Source of the DNA: a bacterium
GTDB lineage: Bacteria; Latescibacterota; UBA2968
NCBI GenBank assembly: GCA_027296045.1
Contig: JAPUJS010000447.1
Coordinates: 1-6,360 of the forward strand
DNA: 6,360 bases
Direction of reading: 5' to 3'
Shown in pieces: positions 1-5,335 of the stretch (its first letter is position 1; every line of letters starts with the position of its first letter). The translations under genes were made by a program, and so were the position numbers. Below the pieces are notes generated by a model. That model saw only the letters and a program-made list of their open reading frames with translations, had not been told where the DNA came from and did not search any database.

Positions 1-368
1 GATTTCCCATCGCTGACCTCCAAAAACAAATCGTAGATTCCAACGTCCGCCGGGGCCCTCCAGGTCACGGTTGCCGAATCCTGAAACAGGGCGACAATCG
101 TGTCCTTATTGTTGGGGAATGTTCCGCCCGACGCAATCCAGCGATAATCCAGTTCGTCATTATCCCCATCATCCGTCATAATCGTAATTTTCACTTCCTG
201 ACCGCGCCCAACTGACAACTCCCGATCGGTCCGCACTTCGAGAATTTCGGGCGCTTGCTGACGATCCAGCAGGGAACATCCGCCCAGGAAAATGAAAAAA
301 ATCAAAAACCAGTGCACAAATCGCTCACAGTAAAATACCACCCTAGCCGGAAGATTCCACCAATACAT
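1..368 (-). CDS. Lipoprotein with PKD/Ig-like domain, N-terminal part (gene runs off the left edge)
   Basis: This gene is partial: 122 codons are visible and the C-terminus lies outside the window. The N-terminus is a signal peptide with arginines at residues 9 and 16, a very hydrophobic stretch WFLIFFIF, and a lipobox LGGC with the lipidated cysteine at residue 31. It is therefore probably anchored in the outer or inner membrane facing the periplasm. The mature part resembles a PKD/Ig-like beta-sandwich: an acidic DDGDNDELDYRW segment, then SGGTF, then TVTWRAP and a G-Y-x-L-F-L-E-V-S-D-G ending. Such domains usually serve adhesion or carbohydrate or protein contact; the function of this one is unknown. 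The ATG at 368 directly follows an in-frame TGA, so it is the most upstream start possible. GTG at 341 or 317 would also leave a usable signal peptide, and none of the three has a strong ribosome binding site. It is divergent from the response regulator gene. Confidence 0.8.
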   Translation of the reverse strand, partial: MYWWNLPARVVFYCERFVHWFLIFFIFLGGCSLLDRQQAPEILEVRTDRELSVGRGQEVKITIMTDDGDNDELDYRWIASGGTFPNNKDTIVALFQDSATVTWRAPADVGIYDLFLEVSDGK

Positions 369-516
369 TCAATCTGCACGCTGCTATTTCGTCTGTCAAT
401 CTCCGTCTCACAAAAATACCTTGACATCTTTAGCGAATCCCATTTATTTCTGTTAACTTCTTAAAAGACTTGAAGTTCCAGTTAATTGATACACCCCTAT
501 CCCCGATCAGACCTCC
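369..516. other. Divergent intergenic region between the lipoprotein and response regulator genes
   Basis: This 148-bp AT-rich stretch separates two divergently transcribed genes and must carry both promoters unless either is read from further away. It holds a TTGACA on the plus strand (421-426) and another on the minus strand (399-394). There is also a weak dyad, AACTTC (455-460) with GAAGTT (472-477), separated by 11 nt upstream of the regulator gene. I see no small RNA gene, and no convincing sigma-54 -24/-12 element by eye. Short reading frames crossing it have no coding character. Confidence 0.6.
421..449 (+). promoter_or_regulatory. Candidate sigma-70 promoter for the NtrC-type regulator
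   Basis: A perfect -35 hexamer TTGACA lies at 421-426. Possible -10 hexamers are TTTATT at 443-448 (16-nt spacer, 4 of 6 matches) and TATTTC at 445-450 (18-nt spacer, 3 of 6). Transcription would start near 455-460 and give a leader of about 60 nt before the ATG at 517. The -35 is convincing and the -10 is weak, so this is only a candidate. Confidence 0.35.
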
Positions 517-1935
517 ATGAAGCATAAAATCCTCATTGTTGACGACGACCAGGCCATCCGCACCATGCTCAGCAAGGTGCTCGTCCAGGAGGGCTACGAT
601 GTTGCCATGGCCTTCAACGGAGAAGATGGCGTCAAAATGGCCGAGGATAAAAATCCGGACCTCATCTTCCTCGACATCGGCCTCCCGGGCATCAACGGCA
701 TCGAAGCCCTGGGCAAAATCAAAAAAAACAATCCCGACCAGGCCGCCATCATGATCACCGCCGAGGGCAGCATCGAATCGGCCGTGGCAGCCATGAAAGC
801 CGGTGCCCGGAACTATATCACCAAGCCCTTCCACATCGACGAGATCCGCCTGTTAGCTACCGAAACCCTCGAAACGGTTCGCTTGCGCCGAGAAGTCCAC
901 ATCCTGCGCAGTACCCAACGGGACACTTTTTCCCTCGACGATGTGATCGCCCAGAGCGAATCCTTTAAAAAAATCATCCACCTGGCCCAGCGCATTGCCC
1001 AAAGCGAAACCACTACCGTACTTATCGAAGGAGAAACCGGTACTGGCAAAGAGGTCCTGGCCAAATTGATCCACTACACCGGGTCCCGCTCGGAAGGTCC
1101 CTTTGTGCCCATCAACTGTGGCGCCATTCCCAAAGACCTGGTAGAAAGCGAACTCTTCGGGAGCGAAAAAGGGGCCTACACCGGTTCCACCCAAACGCGG
1201 GCCGGCAAATTTGAGGCTGCCAACGGCGGCACTCTCTTTCTCGATGAAGTAGGCGAACTCAGCCCGGACAACCAAATCAAACTGCTGCGCGTTCTGGAAG
1301 AAAAATCCTTCTACAAACTGGGCAGCAATAAAAACATCCAGGTCGATGTCCGCATTGTGGCCGCCACCAACCGCGACCTCCAGGTCGCCATTGCAGAAGG
1401 CGATTTTCGCGAAGACCTCTACTACCGCCTCAACGTCGCCGGCATCTACATTCCCCCACTTCGGGAACGACAGGAAGACATCATTCCTCTAGCCGAACAA
1501 TTCATCCACGAATACAGCGCCTCATCCGGCAAACCGACCCCCCAGTTTTCACCCGAAGCCGAAGAACGACTGCTCACCTACGAGTGGAAGGGCAACGTGC
1601 GGGAAATTCGGAACACCATGGAACGCCTGGTCCTGCTTGAAGACGGCGAGATCGTCACCCCCGAAAACCTGGATTTCCTCCGCATCCCCACCTGGCGTCC
1701 TGCCCCAAAACCAAGTGCTCCTGGCCCAACCAACGAGTTGTCTGTAGACGGCACAGCGACAGAAAGCCCCTTCAAACTGCCGCCCGAAGGTGTCGTACTG
1801 GACGACGTGAACAAAAACCTCATCCAGCAGGCCCTTTCCATCACCGGCGGCAACCAGGTCCGAGCCGCCAAGCTTCTGGGCCTCACCCGGGGTACTCTGA
1901 GATACCGACTGGATAAATACGGTATTCAAGCCTGA
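517..1935 (+). CDS. Sigma-54-dependent response regulator, NtrC family (REC-AAA+-Fis HTH)
   Basis: A complete 472-residue bacterial enhancer-binding protein of normal length for the family. The receiver domain (1-120) has the acidic triad at D9-D11, the phosphoacceptor D53, the switch T81 and K103. The AAA+ domain (about 142-388) has Walker A GETGTGKE (172-179), the sigma-54 contact loop GAYTGS (219-224), Walker B around TLFLDE (239-244), sensor I ATNRD (283-287), an arginine-finger region REDLYYRL (298-305) and sensor II GNVREIRN (359-366). A proline-rich linker (391-425) leads to a Fis-type helix-turn-helix (444-468) ending in LRYRLDKYG. When phosphorylated it should oligomerise, hydrolyse ATP and open sigma-54 promoter complexes. 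Its targets are unknown and no partner kinase is in the window. The start is the only sensible ATG before the receiver fold, but it lacks a recognisable Shine-Dalgarno (the upstream bases are pyrimidine-rich). The loop reads GAYTGS instead of the usual GAFTGA; Tyr is common there and the essential Thr is kept. Confidence 0.95.
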   Translation: MKHKILIVDDDQAIRTMLSKVLVQEGYDVAMAFNGEDGVKMAEDKNPDLIFLDIGLPGINGIEALGKIKKNNPDQAAIMITAEGSIESAVAAMKAGARNYITKPFHIDEIRLLATETLETVRLRREVHILRSTQRDTFSLDDVIAQSESFKKIIHLAQRIAQSETTTVLIEGETGTGKEVLAKLIHYTGSRSEGPFVPINCGAIPKDLVESELFGSEKGAYTGSTQTRAGKFEAANGGTLFLDEVGELSPDNQIKLLRVLEEKSFYKLGSNKNIQVDVRIVAATNRDLQVAIAEGDFREDLYYRLNVAGIYIPPLRERQEDIIPLAEQFIHEYSASSGKPTPQFSPEAEERLLTYEWKGNVREIRNTMERLVLLEDGEIVTPENLDFLRIPTWRPAPKPSAPGPTNELSVDGTATESPFKLPPEGVVLDDVNKNLIQQALSITGGNQVRAAKLLGLTRGTLRYRLDKYGIQA

Positions 1936-1951
1936 TTCAATCGATCGGTTC

Positions 1952-1977
1952 AAAGCCGTCGAGAGACGGCTTTTTTT
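1952..1977 (+). terminator. Intrinsic terminator downstream of the response regulator gene
   Basis: A perfect 9-bp stem, AAAGCCGTC (1952-1960) with GACGGCTTT (1965-1973), encloses the loop GAGA, a GNRA-type tetraloop closed by C-G. It runs into a tract of seven T (1971-1977). It lies 16 nt after the regulator stop codon and is a textbook rho-independent terminator on the plus strand. Read from the other strand the stem is followed only by TTTGAACC, so it should stop the convergent SCO1 transcript less well. Its T tract overlaps the SCO1 stop codon (1976-1978). Confidence 0.9.
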
Positions 1978-2626
1978 ACGGTTCTTCTGCCAACAACCGC
2001 CTCACATCCGGGATCAACTCCGCTTCCAGTTCCGGTTCGGTTCCCACATAATATGCCCGGATCTGGCCTTTCCGATCCACCAGCGCCAATTTGAGCGTGT
2101 GCACAATCTGATCCTCCCCCTCAATATCCATCACATCGGCACCATCTTCCACGGTCACTTTAAATCCCTCGAGAATCAAACGGTATACATCTTTTTTTTT
2201 GCCCGTCAAAAACAGCCACCGATCTGGGTCGGCCTCATAGCGCCTGGCATAATCGGACAACACAGCCGGCGTATCCCGCTCCGGATCGACCGAAAAGGAA
2301 ACCAGCCGCACATCTTCAAACTCCGCCAGGGGCCGCTGCAGCGCACTCATCTGAGCCGAGATCAACGGACAGGGCCCTGCACAGTGTGTAAAGACAAATC
2401 CGGCCAGCCAGACCTTTCCTTTCAAATCCGCCAGACCAAGGGCTTCGCCACTCCGTTCGACCAGTGAAAAATCCGGTAATTTGCCCAACACCTCCATCCG
2501 ATCCGCTTTTTGCGCCCGAATGGCCTGGATCTCCCTGCGCAAAAAGACCCCCCCCATCACCACCATCAATGTCACCGCAAGAGCTCCAACAAAAAATACG
2601 CGTTTCATCTCTTTTGAAACCACCAT
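1976..2626 (-). CDS. SCO1/SenC/PrrC-family copper chaperone for cytochrome c oxidase
   Basis: A 216-residue membrane-anchored thioredoxin-fold protein. One N-terminal transmembrane anchor (about 9-29) places the rest in the periplasm. The copper and redox motif is C82-A-G-P-C86-P, preceded by FTH; the third ligand is H176 in IVHTLKLALVD. The SVDPERDTP segment (112-120) is also characteristic of the family. SCO proteins bind copper through the two cysteines and the histidine, and deliver it to, or reduce the cysteines of, the CuA site in oxidase subunit II. The start at 2626 is chosen because AAAGGAG (2640-2634) lies 7 nt upstream, and the ATG overlaps the permease stop as TGATG, implying translational coupling. 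The same frame stays open far upstream inside the permease gene, but that stretch is antisense-like junk. An A9 run encodes K143-K145. It is the last gene of the cluster. Confidence 0.93.
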   Translation of the reverse strand: MVVSKEMKRVFFVGALAVTLMVVMGGVFLRREIQAIRAQKADRMEVLGKLPDFSLVERSGEALGLADLKGKVWLAGFVFTHCAGPCPLISAQMSALQRPLAEFEDVRLVSFSVDPERDTPAVLSDYARRYEADPDRWLFLTGKKKDVYRLILEGFKVTVEDGADVMDIEGEDQIVHTLKLALVDRKGQIRAYYVGTEPELEAELIPDVRRLLAEEP

Positions 2627-2640
2627 CAACCTGCTCCTTT
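2624..2640 (-). promoter_or_regulatory. Ribosome binding site and stop/start overlap deciding the SCO1 start
   Basis: On the minus strand AAAGGAG (2640-2634) is followed by 7 nt and an ATG at 2626-2624. The permease TGA (2628-2626) shares its A with that ATG. The strong Shine-Dalgarno and the one-base overlap fix the SCO1 start and suggest termination-reinitiation coupling. The next in-frame ATG (2608-2606) has only a weak AAAGAG touching it. Confidence 0.85.
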
Positions 2641-3417
2641 CGGCCGTTTGCGGACTCCACGGACAGAGCCTACCAGCGTCAAAAGCGCAAACAAAGCCGT
2701 AATGCCCAAACACACGTCCAAGCCGGGAAGCCCTTCGAAAGAACGCCCCAAATAAAGTACCTGCCGCAAACCCGCCATCCCATAGGTCAGCGGATTGATC
2801 ACCATCACCCAGGACAACCAGCCCGGAAGACCGGTAATGGGGAAAAAAGCACCCGATAGCAACCACATCGGCATCAAAAACAAATTCATCACCGCGTGAA
2901 ACCCGGCCGTAGACTCCATCCTCCAGGCAATGATAAAACCAAGCCCTGTCAACGCCAGCCCGATTAGAAACAAAAACCCCATCGTCGCCAGCAGCACAGA
3001 CGGCGTCAATGGAATGCCCACCCAAAATGCCAGCACCAAAAAAACCAGCCCTTCAAACAGCGCCAGTGTCGTACCGCCCAGAACCTTGCCCAGCACCAGG
3101 CTGGTCTGAGAAATCGGGGCCACCAACACCGCTTGCATGAACCCTTCGCGCCGATCTTCCACCACCGAAATAGTCGAAAAAATGGCCGTAAACAGCAAAA
3201 TCAACAGCAGCGTCCCCGGGTAAATATACTCCAGAAAACCAATATCTTGCAAACCCGCCGGTTGAAAAGATGCTTGTAAACCAGACCCCACCAGCACCCA
3301 CAACACCAGAGGCTGCCCGATAGCCCCGAACAACCGGTGCTTGTCCCGTACAAACCGAATGATCTCTCGCTTCCAAAGCGAGTAAACCGGCAGATAAAAG
3401 GCCGTCTGATTACGCAT
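2626..3417 (-). CDS. ABC-2 type transporter permease, cytochrome-oxidase cluster
   Basis: A 263-residue ABC-2 membrane protein (NodJ/DrrB-like architecture) with about six transmembrane segments, near 30-47, 66-86, 107-131, 141-164, 176-194 and 233-252. After the second segment comes the family's coupling-helix-like motif (REGFMQAVLVAP, about 90-101). The C-terminal signature SGAFFPI...INPLTYGMAGLR is at about 188-218. It should form the membrane channel of an exporter with the ATPase encoded just upstream; the substrate is unknown. The start at 3417 has GAGGTGG (3430-3424) 6 nt upstream and overlaps the ATPase stop by 8 nt; a start at 3462 would add 15 residues lying wholly inside the ATPase gene and is less likely. 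It ends in RKRPKGAG, a basic cytoplasmic tail. Gene order and overlaps tie it to SCO1, so a role in oxidase or copper-site assembly is inferred, not shown. Confidence 0.9.
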   Translation of the reverse strand: MRNQTAFYLPVYSLWKREIIRFVRDKHRLFGAIGQPLVLWVLVGSGLQASFQPAGLQDIGFLEYIYPGTLLLILLFTAIFSTISVVEDRREGFMQAVLVAPISQTSLVLGKVLGGTTLALFEGLVFLVLAFWVGIPLTPSVLLATMGFLFLIGLALTGLGFIIAWRMESTAGFHAVMNLFLMPMWLLSGAFFPITGLPGWLSWVMVINPLTYGMAGLRQVLYLGRSFEGLPGLDVCLGITALFALLTLVGSVRGVRKRPKGAG

Positions 3418-4342
3418 CGGCTGCCACCTCAAATCGATGTCCCGTCCGCTGAATAAACACATCTTCCAAGGTCGGACTTGCCAGGGTCATCGACGTCACC
3501 CCATCCCGAAACCGGGCATACAACTGCCCCATCAAATCCTGCCCCGAGTCACACTCAATTCGAACCGTGCCATCTATCACTTGAGCCACAACGTGAAATG
3601 CCTCCTGGGCCTGTTTGGCCACCCCATCCGGATTCTGGGTTTCCAGCGTAATCACATCTTTTCCAACAGAACGTTTGAGCTCATCCGGGGTGCCCACTGC
3701 AATAAGCTTTCCCGCATCCAGGATTCCGATCCGATCACACCGATCGGCCTCTTCCATAAAATGCGTGGTCAACACCATTGTCACACCATCCTCTGTGCGA
3801 AGGCTTTCCAAATGGTCCCAGAAAATTCGCCTTGCCGCAGGGTCCAGCCCCGTCGAAGGCTCGTCGAAAATCAACAGCTCGGGGCGGTGCAGCAACCCCT
3901 TTCCCAGTTCCACCCGCCGTTGCAACCCACCCGAAAGCACTTCTGCCCGGTCTTCTCGACGGTCGAACAGATCCACCCGCTTCAACACATCTTCTATCCG
4001 TGCCTGGAGCAATGCACCCTTCAATCCATACAAGTATCCATGATGGCGCATATTCTCCAGCACCGTTAACTTGGGATCCAGGCTGGGCGATTGAAATACC
4101 ACGCCAATGCGCGACCTGACAGAGGCCCCATCATCCACCGGATCCACACCCAAAACTCGCACCCTGCCTCTGGTGGGCGTCAAGAGCGTGCTTAAAATGC
4201 GAAACAAGGTGGTCTTTCCACCTCCGTTCGGCCCCAGCAAGCCAAAAATCTCTCCGGCCTTAATTTGCAAATTCACACCGTCCAGCGCAAGTCGCTCTCC
4301 GTATTGGTGCGATAGATTTTCAATGTCAATTGCCTGCGTCAC
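3410..4342 (-). CDS. ABC transporter ATP-binding protein (ABC-2 exporter), cytochrome-oxidase cluster
   Basis: A 310-residue nucleotide-binding subunit of the DrrA/CcmA-like exporter type. Visible motifs are Walker A GPNGGGKTT (37-45), Q-loop Q84, signature LSGGLQRR (136-143), Walker B LLIFDE (156-161), D-loop GLDP (165-168) and the switch H194 in TTHFMEEAD. A C-terminal extension of about 90 residues ends in LEDVF, as is usual for this subfamily. It powers export by the adjacent permease. I choose the GTG at 4342 because AAAGGG (4354-4349) lies 6 nt upstream and the protein then begins MTQAIDIENL, a normal N-terminus for the fold. A GTG at 4390 would place a perfect hairpin inside the coding region and has poor Shine-Dalgarno spacing. 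Walker A has Gly where Ala is most common (GPNGAGKT), a tolerated change. It overlaps the permease gene by 8 nt; the gap to cyoE is 90 bp. Confidence 0.92.
   Translation of the reverse strand: MTQAIDIENLSHQYGERLALDGVNLQIKAGEIFGLLGPNGGGKTTLFRILSTLLTPTRGRVRVLGVDPVDDGASVRSRIGVVFQSPSLDPKLTVLENMRHHGYLYGLKGALLQARIEDVLKRVDLFDRREDRAEVLSGGLQRRVELGKGLLHRPELLIFDEPSTGLDPAARRIFWDHLESLRTEDGVTMVLTTHFMEEADRCDRIGILDAGKLIAVGTPDELKRSVGKDVITLETQNPDGVAKQAQEAFHVVAQVIDGTVRIECDSGQDLMGQLYARFRDGVTSMTLASPTLEDVFIQRTGHRFEVAADA
3415..3430 (-). promoter_or_regulatory. Ribosome binding site deciding the permease start
   Basis: GAGGTGG at 3430-3424 stands 6 nt before the ATG at 3417-3415, all within the last codons of the ATPase gene. 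This supports the 263-residue permease over a longer form beginning at 3462. Confidence 0.7.
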
Positions 4343-4354
4343 AACACACCCTTT
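4340..4354 (-). promoter_or_regulatory. Ribosome binding site supporting a GTG start for the ABC ATPase
   Basis: On the minus strand AAAGGG (4354-4349) is followed by 6 nt and GTG (4342-4340). This favours the short form of the ATPase over a start at the upstream GTG (4390), which lies within the hairpin. Confidence 0.65.
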
Positions 4355-4360
4355 ATCGTC

Positions 4361-4400
4361 ACAAAGAAAGGTGATAGGTTCTCCTATCACCCCCTTCTTT
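4361..4400 (-). terminator. Hairpin with U-rich tail between cyoE and the ABC ATPase (attenuator or partial terminator)
   Basis: A perfect 9-bp inverted repeat pairs GGTGATAGG with CCTATCACC (4370-4378 with 4383-4391) around a 4-nt loop. It can extend by another 6 bp (4363-4368 with 4395-4400) across a small internal loop. On the minus-strand transcript the stem is followed by UUUCUUUGU, giving the look of an intrinsic terminator with an interrupted U tract and a matching A-rich 5' flank. It sits in the 90-bp gap after the cyoE stop and about 20 nt before the ATPase start region. It may lower expression of the downstream genes, act as an RNA processing or stability element, or be a DNA operator. 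The structure is seen in the sequence; the role is inferred. Confidence 0.6.
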
Positions 4401-4432
4401 CAAAACAACCCATGTCGTCGGATCGTGCACTT

Positions 4433-5335
4433 TTAAGACAGCCTGTCCAGCACCATGACCATCCACAATACCGGTAAATACACCAGCGTAGCTCGCAGCA
4501 AACGCCTCGCATCCTGCCTGGCCCTGGATTTTGCAAACACCAAACTGAACACCACAAGACTGGCACTTAAGCACAGGGCCACGCAGAAATACACCGCTCC
4601 GGTCAGTCCCAAAAACCACGGCATGATACTGAACGGCACCAGCACCAAACTGTAAAGCACCATCTGAAACGCCGTGCGACTGCCTCCCGGATCTTCCACG
4701 GAAAGCATTCGATAGCCCCCCCGCGCATAATCTTCTCGATAGATCCAGGCAATGGAGAAAAAGTGGGGAAACTGCCAGAGAAATAAAATCGCAAACAATA
4801 CCCCCGCTCCAACACCTAGCTCACCGGTCGCTGCCGTCCACCCCCCCACCGGAGGCAACGCGCCCGAAATTGCCCCAACCACCGTGTTGTGAACCGACCG
4901 CGGCTTGAGTGGCGTGTAAAACAACAAATAGATCACAATCGTCAGTGCTGCCAGCACACTGGTCAACCAGTTGACCCAGAGTCCCAAATACCCGATTCCC
5001 ACCGCCGAAAGTACCACCCCGATCAAATGTGCCTGCTCGGGATCGAGCCGTCCTGCCGGCAAGGGTCGATCGGCCGTGCGCCGCATCTGGGCATCCTGGT
5101 CCCGTTCAATCAGCTGATTTAGAGCCGCCGAACCGCTTGAAACCATGAACGTAGCCAGAAGCATGTGCAAAAGCCGTGTCAGATCCAGCGTGCCCCCAGA
5201 GCCCAGCACAAAACCGACCAGAGCACTCAACACCACAAAGATCCCGATCCGGAACTTAATCAATTCCAGAAAGTCGGCCACCGGGCTTTCCTCCCGATCC
5301 AAAACTCGCCGCTGAACCTCAATCGGATATTTCAT
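4433..5335 (-). CDS. cyoE: Protoheme IX farnesyltransferase (heme O synthase)
   Basis: A 300-residue UbiA-superfamily prenyltransferase (also called ctaB or COX10) of normal length with about nine transmembrane helices. It transfers a farnesyl group to heme B, making heme O in the cytoplasmic membrane. The first Asp-rich motif is N73-x3-E77-R-D-x-D81 followed by MRRTADRPLPAGR (84-96), which separates CyoE from other UbiA enzymes. YTPLKPRS is at 140-147, and the second conserved loop WQFPHFF...YREDYARGGYRML is at 187-211. Its product is the substrate of the upstream-encoded CtaA. The ATG at 5335 overlaps the ctaA stop as ATGA (4 nt), with GGAG (5349-5346) 10 nt upstream, so the two heme A genes are almost certainly cotranscribed and translationally coupled. 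All key residues appear intact. Confidence 0.96.
   Translation of the reverse strand: MKYPIEVQRRVLDREESPVADFLELIKFRIGIFVVLSALVGFVLGSGGTLDLTRLLHMLLATFMVSSGSAALNQLIERDQDAQMRRTADRPLPAGRLDPEQAHLIGVVLSAVGIGYLGLWVNWLTSVLAALTIVIYLLFYTPLKPRSVHNTVVGAISGALPPVGGWTAATGELGVGAGVLFAILFLWQFPHFFSIAWIYREDYARGGYRMLSVEDPGGSRTAFQMVLYSLVLVPFSIMPWFLGLTGAVYFCVALCLSASLVVFSLVFAKSRARQDARRLLRATLVYLPVLWMVMVLDRLS

Noticed and set aside
255..464. 69-codon plus-strand frame crossing the lipoprotein start and the intergenic region
   Set aside because: It is antisense to the lipoprotein signal peptide region, has no family resemblance, and the lipoprotein frame is much better supported.
455..477. Dyad AACTTC-N11-GAAGTT upstream of the regulator as an operator
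   Set aside because: Only 6 bp per arm in AT-rich sequence with no second copy, so not distinguishable from chance.
721..728. A8 run in the response regulator gene as a slippage site
   Set aside because: It encodes Lys-Lys-Asn in a surface loop of an intact receiver domain. It is shorter than the SCO1 run and could be chance in an AAA-rich gene.
1549..1953. 134-codon minus-strand frame opposite the regulator C-terminus (also 853-1275)
   Set aside because: Antisense to intact AAA+ and HTH coding sequence, with no domain signature and no ribosome binding site noticed.
2627..3025. N-terminal extension of the SCO1 reading frame up to 3025 (133 extra codons)
   Set aside because: It lies inside the permease gene in another frame, looks unlike SCO N-termini, and the strong ribosome binding site and membrane anchor fit the start at 2626.
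3418..3462. Permease start at 3462 adding 15 residues
   Set aside because: The extension is entirely within the ATPase C-terminal coding region, while ATG 3417 has GAGGTGG at good spacing.
3437..4069. 210-codon open frame on the plus strand opposite the ABC ATPase
   Set aside because: It is an antisense shadow of a clearly coding gene: no recognisable fold, rich in His/Pro/Gln/Arg as expected from reverse reading.
4343..4390. Longer ABC ATPase starting at GTG 4390
   Set aside because: It would put the perfect hairpin inside the gene, has a purine tract too close to the start, and adds residues not expected in the family. GTG 4342 has a well-spaced AAAGGG.
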